From positions 1 through 24,760 of the forward strand of contig JBPCOJ010000062.1 in NCBI GenBank assembly GCA_051000345.1: a stretch of DNA of 24,760 nucleotides. Reading direction: 5' to 3'. Both the position numbers and the translations under genes were made by a program. This DNA is from JBHENC01 sp051000345. GTDB lineage: Bacteria; Acidobacteriota; Blastocatellia; Pyrinomonadales; Pyrinomonadaceae. Under the pieces are notes generated by a model, which was not told where the DNA came from, did no database searches, and worked only from the letters and a program-made list of their open reading frames with translations. This document shows positions 15,733 to 23,710 of this stretch, in pieces. The first letter of the stretch is position 1; each line of letters begins with the position of its first letter.

Positions 15733-16929
15733 TTGAAGCGCAACGTTCTTCATTTAATAGACAGCTTTCATCAGGGCGGCACGGAGCGGCAAGCCGTTCA
15801 GCTCGTTCGCCTTTTGTCGGACAGCGGGCGCTACAACGTGCGCGTCGCGTGTCTTCACAAGGAAGGCATGTTGCGCGATGAAATCGAAAAGTTCGGCTTG
15901 GGTGAAATACCCGAATACCGCTTGACGAGTTTTTACAATCGAAATATGTGGCGGCAGCTTCGACGCTTCGCGCGTTTCCTGCGCGAACAAGAAATAGACG
16001 TTGTGCATACGCACGATTTTTACACGAACATTTTCGGGATGGCGGGCGCGAAGCTTGCGGGAACAAAGGCGCGCATCGCTTCGCGTCGTGAAACAAACGG
16101 CGTGCGCACGCCGTCGCAAAAATTCGTCGAGCGCGCAGCTTATAAATTCGCCGGTGCGATCATCGCCAACGCCGAAGCGGTGCGCCGCCAATTGATTGCG
16201 GAGGGAGTGCCGGAGCGAAAAACGAAGGTGATTTACAACGGCTTAGATGTCTCTCGCGTCGCTCCGCAAGGAAATTTATCGCGTGATGAAATGCTGGCGA
16301 AGTTAAACTTGCCGCGCGGCGATGACGGGCAACGCTTCGTCACGATTGTCGCCAATCTGCGGCTCGCCGTGAAGGATCATCCGATGTTCTTGCGGGCGGC
16401 GAAGCGCGTTTGTGAAAGCGTGCCGCAAGCAACTTTCCTGCTCGCCGGAGAAGGCGATTTAACAGGAGCCTTGCAAAGGCTCGCCGCCGAATTAAGCTTA
16501 ACGGAAAAAACATTTTTCCTCGGGCGCTGCGAGAACATCGCGGAGCTTTTGGCTGTTTCCGACGTGTGCGTGTTGAGTTCAAAAGCGGAAGGCTTTTCAA
16601 ATTCGATTCTTGAATACATGGCTGCTGCGCGCGCGGTTGTCGCCACCGATGTCGGCGGGGCGCGCGAAGCGATTGCGGAAAACGAAACGGGCTTTCTCGT
16701 TTCTTCGGGAGACGACGAAGCGCTCGCCGCGCGCATTGTTTTCCTGCTTTGCAACACGGAACGAGCGCGTGAAATGGGCGAGCGCGGACGGCAAATCATC
16801 GAAGAAAAATTTTCGTGCGAAGCCCAACTCCGGCGCACAGAAGAAGTGTACGATCAATTGCTTGCCGCGAAACACGCGCCAGCAAACGAAAGCATTCAGG
16901 CGGCGCGGCGCGAAAGCTTATTGAAATAG
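15733..16929 (+). CDS. Family 4 glycosyltransferase
   Basis: 398 residues with a GT-B fold. The N-terminus NVLHLIDSFHQGGTERQ is a classic acceptor-domain opening. The donor domain has VTIVANLRLAVKDHPMFL and the EX7E motif with Glu286 and Glu294 in EGFSNSILE, followed by VVATDVGGAREAI. No signal peptide or membrane span is visible, so it should be cytoplasmic. The start is TTG 15733, supported by aaagagg at 15721-15727 about 5 nt upstream and by the family's usual N-terminus. It lies after a 112-nt gap that may hold a promoter, though I cannot point to a convincing one. Sugar specificity is unknown. Confidence 0.9.
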   Translation: MKRNVLHLIDSFHQGGTERQAVQLVRLLSDSGRYNVRVACLHKEGMLRDEIEKFGLGEIPEYRLTSFYNRNMWRQLRRFARFLREQEIDVVHTHDFYTNIFGMAGAKLAGTKARIASRRETNGVRTPSQKFVERAAYKFAGAIIANAEAVRRQLIAEGVPERKTKVIYNGLDVSRVAPQGNLSRDEMLAKLNLPRGDDGQRFVTIVANLRLAVKDHPMFLRAAKRVCESVPQATFLLAGEGDLTGALQRLAAELSLTEKTFFLGRCENIAELLAVSDVCVLSSKAEGFSNSILEYMAAARAVVATDVGGAREAIAENETGFLVSSGDDEALAARIVFLLCNTERAREMGERGRQIIEEKFSCEAQLRRTEEVYDQLLAAKHAPANESIQAARRESLLK

Positions 16930-16937
16930 CGAACGTT

Positions 16938-16997
16938 GAAACGAAAAACACGGGCACGGAAATAATCGAAACAAAAGTCAGCGGAACAGAAGTAATG
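16938..16997 (+). repeat. Degenerate 30-nt tandem repeat between two GT4 genes
   Basis: Bases 16938-16967 and 16968-16997 align directly without gaps, with 21 of 30 positions identical by eye, starting gaaac and ending in aataat-c or agtaat-g. Read in the frame of 16815-17015 they encode ETKNTGTEII followed by ETKVSGTEVM, so the period is exactly ten codons. The stretch lies in the 93-nt gap before the fusion gene. Confidence 0.5.
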
Positions 16998-17022
16998 AAA
17001 CGCCGGACGAATTGAAGGATCG

Positions 17023-20000
17023 ATGCCACGAATCGAAGCGAAAAGTGAATCGGCGACGGATTGCAACGCAGGCGGGAAACGCACGCGCGTGTTGATCGTC
17101 GCGGCGTCGCTCGACATTCTCGGCGGGCAGGCGGTGCAGGCAGCGCGTTTGCTCGAAGGCTTGCAGGCGGAAGCATCGCTCGATGTTTCGTTTCTGCCGA
17201 TTAACCCGCGCTTGCCGGGATTTTTGAGCAAGCTCCAAAACATTAAATATGTTCGCACAGTCGTTACTTCGCTCGCCTACATCGCTTTGCTCTTGCGGCG
17301 CATCCGCAGCTTCGACGTGATACACGTTTACTCCGCTTCTTATTTTTCGTTTGTGATTGCGCCGACGCCCGCCATGCTCATTGCGAAGCTCTACGGCAAA
17401 AAAGCGATTCTCAATTATCACAGCGGCGAAGCGGCGGATCACCTCGCGCGTTGGCGGCGCACGGCAATTCCCTTGATGCGCCTCGCGGATTGCATCGTCG
17501 TGCCTTCCGCGTATCTCGTCAAAGTTTTCGCGGATTTCGGATTGCAGGCGCAGGCGATTTTCAACACGGTCGAGACGAACAGTTTTCGCTTTCGTGAGCG
17601 CATTAATCCGCGCCCTTTGTTTTTCGCCAATCGCAACCTTGAAGCGCTTTACAACGTCGCGCTCGTATTGCGCGCGTTCCATCTTATTCAGGAGCGTTTT
17701 CCCGAAGCCCGCTTGATTATTGCGGGCGACGGCAGCGAGCGCGCGCGGCTCGAATCTTTGGCAGCGGAATTGAATTTGCGCAATGTCGAATTCAAGGGGC
17801 GCGTCAGTCCCGCGCAAATGCCCGCGCTGTACGATGCGGCGGACATTTACTTGAACGGCTCGGACGTAGACAACATGCCGCTTTCGATTCTCGAAGCATT
17901 CGCGGCGGGAGTTCCAATTGTCACGACGAACGCGGGCGGTATTCCTTACATCGTCGAGAACAACGAAACGGGTTTGCTCGTCGAGCAGGGCGACGCTGAA
18001 AAAATGGCAGCGTGCGCGATAAGGCTTTTGGAAGAAAACGGATTGGCGCAACGATTGACGAAAGCGGCGCACGCGGAATGCCGTAAGTATAGTTGGGACA
18101 CTGTGCGCGAAGAATGGCTGAAACTTTATCATCAATCAAACGCGCGCGTCAAGTGTTTTATCAATCGAGCAAAACGAATTGCCGAAGGATGCGCAGATAG
18201 GGACGCGCGTATGAAGAGTTTCGAGAAATTGCGAAAGCTTCGCGGGCGCAGCTTCGATGAACTATGCGTGCGCGCGACGCAGACGCTTCGCACACAGGCC
18301 GAGCGCTACGACTTGTCGAAGGCCGCGCGGCTGCCGGACGACGAAGAATTGTTCAAGCTCTTTCATGTGCCACGCGCAAACAATGCGAGTGCTTCCGCCG
18401 CCGACATGCTGGATTATTTTCGCGCGCGCACGTCGCCGAACTTCTTCGCTTCGTTCGCAGACAAGCAAGGGACTTTGCATGAATTGAATAATCGTTTCAG
18501 TGGAGAGGCGAAGGCGAAGGTGATCGAGCGCGCGAACAGAATTTGTGAAGGGCGTTTCGATTTGCTCGGTTTGCCGGATGTAAGTTTCGGTGATCCGGTT
18601 GATTGGCAACTCGAACCCGTCTCCGGCAAAAAGGCTCCGCCCGAACATTGGAGCAAAATAGATTACTTGAACGCGGCAGTTGCGGGCGACAAAAAAATCA
18701 CTTGGGAATTGAATCGGCTACAACATTTTCAAACGCTCGGACGCGCCTACTGGCATACGGGCGAAGAAATTTACGCGCAAACGTTCGCCGCGCATTCAGC
18801 GTCTTGGATGAACGCGAATCCGCCGAAGCTGGGAATTAATTGGGCGAGCAGTTTGGAAGTTTCCTTCCGGTTAATTTCATGGCTGTGGGCGCTGCATTTT
18901 TTCAAGGATTCAAAGCATCTTTCGCCAGCGTCGTTCGCGCGCATACTAAAATTTTTAATCGTCCACGCGCGCCATCTGGAAACGTATCTCTCGACTTATT
19001 TTAGCCCGAACACTCATTTGACGGGCGAAGCGCTAGGGCTTTATTACGCGGGCGCGCTTTTGCCGGAATGCGTCGAAGCAGCGCGGTGGCGCGCCATCGG
19101 CGAACGCATCTTGTTCGCGGAACTCGACCGGCACGTTCTTGCGGACGGCGTTTATTTCGAGCAGGCGAGTTATTACCATCGCTACACGACGGATTTCTAT
19201 TTGCATTTTTTATTGCTCGCGCGGGCAAACAATTTTTCGCAAGATGCGCGTGTGGGAAAAAAGTTGACGCAGCTTCTGGATCATTTGATGTTTATTACAA
19301 AGCCTGACGGCGCTACGCCCTTTTACGGCGACGACGACGGCGGGCGGCTGGCGATGCTGGACGAACGCCGCGTTAATGATTTTCGTTCGACGCTTGCGAC
19401 GGGCGCAGCTGTGTTTTATCGCGCGGATTACAAATTCGTTGCGGGAGACGCAACCGAAGAAACCTTGTGGCTCTTGGGCGCAAAAGGCTTGAAGGCTTTC
19501 GATGAACTCGAAGCACAAATGCCCGCGCGTGCATCCGTCGCCTTTGAAGCGAGCGGGCATTACGTTATGCGCGACGGCTGGACGACGGATGCGAACTATC
19601 TTTTGATTGATTGCGGCGCACATGGTTCATTGAGTTACGGACACGCTCATGCCGATGCGCTCGGCTTCGAGCTTGTCGCGCGCGGGCGCACATTGCTTGT
19701 CGATCCGGGAACTTATACTTACACAGGCTCAATGGAAATGCGCGATCACTTTCGCCGCTCCGCCGCGCATAACACCTTGACCATTGACGGCGAATCGTCG
19801 TCCGTGCCGGGCGCGGGCGCGTTCAAATGGGAAACGGCGGCGCAAGCGAAAACGAATCGTTGGACGAGCGAAAATCGTTTCGATTTGTTTGAAGGCACGC
19901 ACGACGGATACATGCGCCTCGTACAGCCCGCAACGCATCTGCGCAAGCTGCTGTTTCTTAAAAACGATTACTGGATTATGCGCGACAGGATTGAAGGCGC

Positions 20001-20805
20001 GGGCGCGCATCGAGTCGATTTGCATTTTCATTTCGCCGCCGACGCCGCGCCTGAAGTTGACGCGGACGCTGTTGCCAAAAAGACCGGCGATGCTATTGCT
20101 TTGCGCGAACGTCCCGTCGATGCTGCCGGTCTCGAACTGTTTGTGTTCGGCGAAGGCGGCCAGTGGAGCGCGCGCGAAGACGATTGGGTTTCCGACGCTT
20201 ACGGCGCGCGCGCTCCAAGCTTCGTTTATAGATACTCTGCGAACATTGAAGGCACGCAAGATTTCATTTCGTTTCTCGTGCCGCGCAGAGCACATGAAAA
20301 TCGCGTGCAAGTGCGCGAGATCGAAGCCGAAAACGGGCGCGCGTTTGAAGTGCGAAGCATTGAAGCAAGCGACAGCCAAGCACGCGCTGTTCAAGCACAC
20401 GGCAATCAATCGAGCGACAACGATTCAGGCCGCAGCAAAACAGCAGCATATGACGAAGTGTTAATCGGCGACGGTGAAATGATTTCTACGAAGCAGATTC
20501 GTTCCGATTTCCATTGGACGTGGGCGCGTTACCTTGACGGGCAAAGCGTGCCGTGTGAAATAGTTTTAATCGACGGCTCGCACTTTGCTTTCGCGGATGA
20601 AGAGATTATCAACACGGCGGCGCATTTGAATTACTATGTCGGGCGACGTGCAGGCGACGAGTGGCATGTCGAAACGGATGCCGATGCCAAATCAATTGCC
20701 GCCTTAACAATGTTCGGCGCAAGCCGCTTGATTGTGAACGGTGAAACTGTAAAAGCGGAATTGCCGACGAACAAAACCCGGCTCGAAGAATACGAAACGG
20801 TGTGA
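17023..20805 (+). CDS. Fusion protein: family 4 glycosyltransferase joined to a heparinase II/III-like polysaccharide lyase
   Basis: 1260 residues, about the length of two whole proteins. Residues 12 to 370 are a GT-B glycosyltransferase: the acceptor domain opens with VLIVAASLDILGGQ, and the donor motif has Asp283 and Glu291 in DNMPLSILE (Asp in place of the first Glu of EX7E). A linker at 371-396 follows. From Met397 to the end it matches heparinase II/III proteins: an alpha-helical toroid domain with WELNRLQHF (from 561) and INWASSLE (from 605), PNTHLTGE with His665, YYHRYTTD (717-724), then a beta-rich domain with GHAHAD (873-878) and HNTLTIDG. His665, a Tyr of the YYHRY segment and a His of GHAHAD fit the His/Tyr/His set of PL12/PL15/PL21-type lyases. 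No signal peptide is present, so both halves should be cytoplasmic. A hydrophilic Ser/Ala/Asp-rich insertion lies near residue 1120-1145. The start at 17023 has gaagga 3 nt upstream of it. Confidence 0.88.
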   Translation: MPRIEAKSESATDCNAGGKRTRVLIVAASLDILGGQAVQAARLLEGLQAEASLDVSFLPINPRLPGFLSKLQNIKYVRTVVTSLAYIALLLRRIRSFDVIHVYSASYFSFVIAPTPAMLIAKLYGKKAILNYHSGEAADHLARWRRTAIPLMRLADCIVVPSAYLVKVFADFGLQAQAIFNTVETNSFRFRERINPRPLFFANRNLEALYNVALVLRAFHLIQERFPEARLIIAGDGSERARLESLAAELNLRNVEFKGRVSPAQMPALYDAADIYLNGSDVDNMPLSILEAFAAGVPIVTTNAGGIPYIVENNETGLLVEQGDAEKMAACAIRLLEENGLAQRLTKAAHAECRKYSWDTVREEWLKLYHQSNARVKCFINRAKRIAEGCADRDARMKSFEKLRKLRGRSFDELCVRATQTLRTQAERYDLSKAARLPDDEELFKLFHVPRANNASASAADMLDYFRARTSPNFFASFADKQGTLHELNNRFSGEAKAKVIERANRICEGRFDLLGLPDVSFGDPVDWQLEPVSGKKAPPEHWSKIDYLNAAVAGDKKITWELNRLQHFQTLGRAYWHTGEEIYAQTFAAHSASWMNANPPKLGINWASSLEVSFRLISWLWALHFFKDSKHLSPASFARILKFLIVHARHLETYLSTYFSPNTHLTGEALGLYYAGALLPECVEAARWRAIGERILFAELDRHVLADGVYFEQASYYHRYTTDFYLHFLLLARANNFSQDARVGKKLTQLLDHLMFITKPDGATPFYGDDDGGRLAMLDERRVNDFRSTLATGAAVFYRADYKFVAGDATEETLWLLGAKGLKAFDELEAQMPARASVAFEASGHYVMRDGWTTDANYLLIDCGAHGSLSYGHAHADALGFELVARGRTLLVDPGTYTYTGSMEMRDHFRRSAAHNTLTIDGESSSVPGAGAFKWETAAQAKTNRWTSENRFDLFEGTHDGYMRLVQPATHLRKLLFLKNDYWIMRDRIEGAGAHRVDLHFHFAADAAPEVDADAVAKKTGDAIALRERPVDAAGLELFVFGEGGQWSAREDDWVSDAYGARAPSFVYRYSANIEGTQDFISFLVPRRAHENRVQVREIEAENGRAFEVRSIEASDSQARAVQAHGNQSSDNDSGRSKTAAYDEVLIGDGEMISTKQIRSDFHWTWARYLDGQSVPCEIVLIDGSHFAFADEEIINTAAHLNYYVGRRAGDEWHVETDADAKSIAALTMFGASRLIVNGETVKAELPTNKTRLEEYETV
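18200..18211 (+). promoter_or_regulatory. Possible internal translation start for the lyase half of the fusion
   Basis: In-frame ATG 18211 (Met397) coincides with the point where similarity to the heparinase II/III family begins (MKSFEKLRKL). A tagggac sequence upstream (aggga around 18199-18203) gives a Shine-Dalgarno-like match about 8 nt before it. A separate lyase polypeptide of 864 residues could be made from here. Confidence 0.3.
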
Positions 20806-20867
20806 GCAGCGAAGCGAAATAGCTTTGTCGTAGCTTTCGCTGAAGCAATGCGATTGGTGAATTTCTT

Positions 20868-22847
20868 ATGTGTGGAATCAACGGAATAGCTTTATCGAAT
20901 CGCGCCGGGCGCAGCGTGGACGACGCGTCGCTCCTGCGTATGCGCGACGTGCTGGCGCATCGCGGCCCCGACGATTACGGCGTTTTCAACGACGGCAAAA
21001 TCGGTTTGGGACATCGACGCTTGAGCATCGTTGATGTTGCGGCGGGACACCAGCCGATGCCAAACGAAGACGCATCCTTGCACATCGTTTTCAACGGCGA
21101 GATTTATAATCACGCGGATTTTCGTGAACGCTTGGAAGCGCGCGGGCATGTTTACCGCACGCATTGCGATACGGAAACGATTCTGCATCTTTACGAAGAA
21201 GAAGGAGCGCGCGCCGTCGAATCTTTGCGCGGCATGTTCGCCTTTGCGATTTGGGACGCGGCAAAGGGAGAACTCTTTATCGCGCGTGATCGGCTGGGCG
21301 TCAAACCGCTTTACTATTACCACGCGGACGACGGCTCTTTGTATTTCGCTTCGGAAATAAAATCGGTGCTGGCGGCGGGGTGCGTCAAGCCGCAAATAAA
21401 TTTTCCGGCGCTGCCGGATTATCTGGCGAATCACGGCACGTCCGCCGAAGAAACTTTGTTCGCTGGAATAAAGCGTCTTTTGCCCGGACATACTTTGCGC
21501 TGGCAAATAAACGGGCGCATACGCATCGAAAAATACTGGGACGTGTCGTTCGAGCGAAGCGATGAAGATGAATCAGACGCGCGCCGCTCCGACGCCGATT
21601 ACATAAAGGAATGGACGCAGTTGTTTCGTGAATCCGTGCGAATGCGTTTAATGGCGGACGTGCCGCTCGGCATGTTTCTTTCAGGCGGAATAGATTCTTC
21701 GGCCATCGCCGCCGTGATGAGCGAAATGGTTGACGAGCCGATTAAAACTTTTTCCGTCGCCTTCAAGGAACGCGAAGCCAACGAACTCGAATACGCGCGG
21801 CTCGTCGCGGAAAAATTCAAGACGGAGCAGCACGAAGTCATCGTTAGCCCGAAAGATTTTTTCGCGGCGCTGCCGAAACTCGTTTGGCACGAAGACGAAC
21901 CGCTCGCGCATCCCAGTAGCGTCGCGCTTTATTTTGTTTCGCGGCTCGCGGCGCAGCATGTCAAAGTAGTTTTGACGGGCGAGGGCAGCGACGAAATGAT
22001 GGGCGGCTACGAGCGTTACCGCAAAACGATTCATAACCTCGCGCTCGGCAAGCGCTATCATCGAATGACGCCGGAAGTTTTGCGCGCATCGCTGCAAAGC
22101 TCGATTGCTTCATTGTCGCCCGGCTCGAAAATTCGGCAAAAATTATCGCGCACTTTTCTTTATCTACCGCCCGACATCGAAACGCTTTACTTCGATAACT
22201 TCGCAGTGTTCACACGCCGTATGCAGCAGGAACTTTTGACAGACGACGCGAAGGAGCAGGCGGGCGCGATTGATCCTTACAAAGACATGCGGCGCTACTT
22301 TGAAACGCCGGACAACGGCTCGCTTCTCAATCGCATGTTGTACGCCGACACGAAAACTTATCTGCAAGAGCTTTTGATGAAGCAAGATCAAATGAGCATG
22401 GCGGCGTCGATTGAAAGCCGCGTGCCGTTTCTCGATCATAAACTTGTCGAATACACCGCGCGGCTTCCCGAACGGATGAAGCTGCGGCACAAGTGGACGA
22501 CGAAATATATTTTGCGCGAAAGCATGAAAAACGTTTTGCCGGAAGCAATCTTGTCGCGCAAGAAAATGGGCTTTCCCGTGCCGATTGGCGCATGGTTTCG
22601 CGGGCAGTATGCTTCCGTGATAGACGAATACGTTTTAAGCGAGCGCGCTTTGAGTCGCGGCATCTTTAATGAAAGTTTCGTGCGCTCTCTTGTCGAAAGG
22701 CATCAACAACACGGCGAGAATCACGCAGAGCGTTTGTGGTCGCTCGTCAACGTCGAAATGTGGTTGCGTCAATTCATGGACGGCGAAGCCGGTAATGTTT
22801 CAAGCGAAACAACACACGCGGAAGTGATCGTCGGCGCGCCGTTGTAA
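20868..22847 (+). CDS. asnB: Second asparagine synthase (glutamine-hydrolysing)-type amidotransferase
   Basis: 659 residues. Cys2 (MCGINGI) is the glutaminase nucleophile, with RGPDDYG, FNGEIYNH and the CDTET segment following. The synthetase domain has SGGIDSS (272-278) and TGEGSDEMMGGYERY, where the first paralogue has SGDGGDELFAGY. The two proteins are almost equal in length but clearly diverged along their whole length, so they are not a recent duplication and probably differ in acceptor. The C-terminal WSLVNVEMWLRQF ending is typical of the family. It follows the fusion gene by 62 nt. A role in amidating the glycan or its precursor is inferred from the setting only, and asparagine synthesis remains possible. 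Confidence 0.92.
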   Translation: MCGINGIALSNRAGRSVDDASLLRMRDVLAHRGPDDYGVFNDGKIGLGHRRLSIVDVAAGHQPMPNEDASLHIVFNGEIYNHADFRERLEARGHVYRTHCDTETILHLYEEEGARAVESLRGMFAFAIWDAAKGELFIARDRLGVKPLYYYHADDGSLYFASEIKSVLAAGCVKPQINFPALPDYLANHGTSAEETLFAGIKRLLPGHTLRWQINGRIRIEKYWDVSFERSDEDESDARRSDADYIKEWTQLFRESVRMRLMADVPLGMFLSGGIDSSAIAAVMSEMVDEPIKTFSVAFKEREANELEYARLVAEKFKTEQHEVIVSPKDFFAALPKLVWHEDEPLAHPSSVALYFVSRLAAQHVKVVLTGEGSDEMMGGYERYRKTIHNLALGKRYHRMTPEVLRASLQSSIASLSPGSKIRQKLSRTFLYLPPDIETLYFDNFAVFTRRMQQELLTDDAKEQAGAIDPYKDMRRYFETPDNGSLLNRMLYADTKTYLQELLMKQDQMSMAASIESRVPFLDHKLVEYTARLPERMKLRHKWTTKYILRESMKNVLPEAILSRKKMGFPVPIGAWFRGQYASVIDEYVLSERALSRGIFNESFVRSLVERHQQHGENHAERLWSLVNVEMWLRQFMDGEAGNVSSETTHAEVIVGAPL

Positions 22848-22915
22848 TTGCTGCATATTCTTTGAAACGAACGAGAGTTGAATAGTTGAAGGAAACCCGA
22901 AGGAAAGCGCGAAGC

Positions 22916-23677
22916 ATGGGAATCATCGGCGGAACAATCGGTTATAAGCTATTGCGGCAACTCAATCCCGGCGGGCAAACGGATCATTGCGACGGCAGTG
23001 CTTATCGAGAGCGCAGCAAAATGGAAGTGTTGTTCGGAACGAATGTGTGGAACGAAATAAAGGGAAAGATTGTTGTCGATTTCGGTTGCGGAACGGGCGC
23101 GCAGGCAATCGAACTCGCGCAACACGGAGCGGCGAAAGTTTACGGGCTTGACATACGAGAAAGCGTGCTGCGGGAAGCCAGACATGCCGCCGCGCAAGCA
23201 GCAGTTGAAGATCGTTGTTTCTTCGTCACGGAAGTTACAGAGCTTGCAGATGTCGTCGTGTCGCTCGATGCCTTTGAGCACTTCGCTGATCCGGCGGAAA
23301 TCTTGAAGGTAATGCGACGCCTTGTAAAAGATGACGGCTACGCGCTCATAGAGTTCGGCCCGACGTGGTATCACCCGCTCGGCGGACATCTCTTTTCGGT
23401 GTTCCCTTGGGCGCATCTTGTTTTCACTGAACAAGCTTTGATTCGCTGGCGCTCGGACTTTAAGACCGACGGCGCAACACGCTTCCATGAAGTCGAAGGC
23501 GGCCTCAATCAAATGACGATTCGCCGCTTCGAGCAGCTTGTTGCCGACAGCGATTTCAAATTCGCCAGCTTTGAGGCGGTGCCGATTCGTAAATTGCAGC
23601 CAATCGCCAATAAGTTGACGCGGGAATTTACTACCGCCATTGTGCGGTGCCGTTTGACGCCGCGCAAAAACTCATAG
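22916..23677 (+). CDS. Class I SAM-dependent methyltransferase
   Basis: 253 residues from ATG 22916 (263 from the alternative TTG 22886). The SAM-binding motif I is VVDFGCGTGAQ, with Asp55 counted from ATG 22916. It is followed by VYGLDIRESVL as the acidic motif II, and VVVSLDAFEHFADP as the motif IV/V region of the Methyltransf_11/23 type. An aggaaa lies about 11 nt before ATG 22916. The TTG alternative has only gagag upstream, so ATG is preferred with modest certainty. The substrate is probably a sugar of the glycan or a lipid-linked intermediate, judging by its place between the amidotransferase and a glycosyltransferase; the sequence does not prove it. It is unrelated to the FkbM methyltransferase at 9928-10797. 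Confidence 0.82.
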   Translation: MGIIGGTIGYKLLRQLNPGGQTDHCDGSAYRERSKMEVLFGTNVWNEIKGKIVVDFGCGTGAQAIELAQHGAAKVYGLDIRESVLREARHAAAQAAVEDRCFFVTEVTELADVVVSLDAFEHFADPAEILKVMRRLVKDDGYALIEFGPTWYHPLGGHLFSVFPWAHLVFTEQALIRWRSDFKTDGATRFHEVEGGLNQMTIRRFEQLVADSDFKFASFEAVPIRKLQPIANKLTREFTTAIVRCRLTPRKNS

Positions 23678-23710
23678 TCAAACTCTCTAGCGAATTAAAG
23701 GTATATCTAA

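Noticed and set aside
16978..18135. 385-residue open frame on the minus strand, antisense to the fusion gene
   Set aside because: Composition is Arg-rich shadow sequence without any recognisable motif, and the plus-strand frame has clear GT4 motifs over the same bases.
19729..20409. 226-residue frames on both strands within the lyase half
   Set aside because: Both are shadows of the conserved heparinase II/III segment in the main frame.
13644..22847. The two amidotransferase genes as a recent duplication flanking the GT4-lyase block
   Set aside because: The proteins match in layout but differ in most non-motif positions (for example GDGGDELFAGY versus GEGSDEMMGGY), so they are old paralogues or independent acquisitions.
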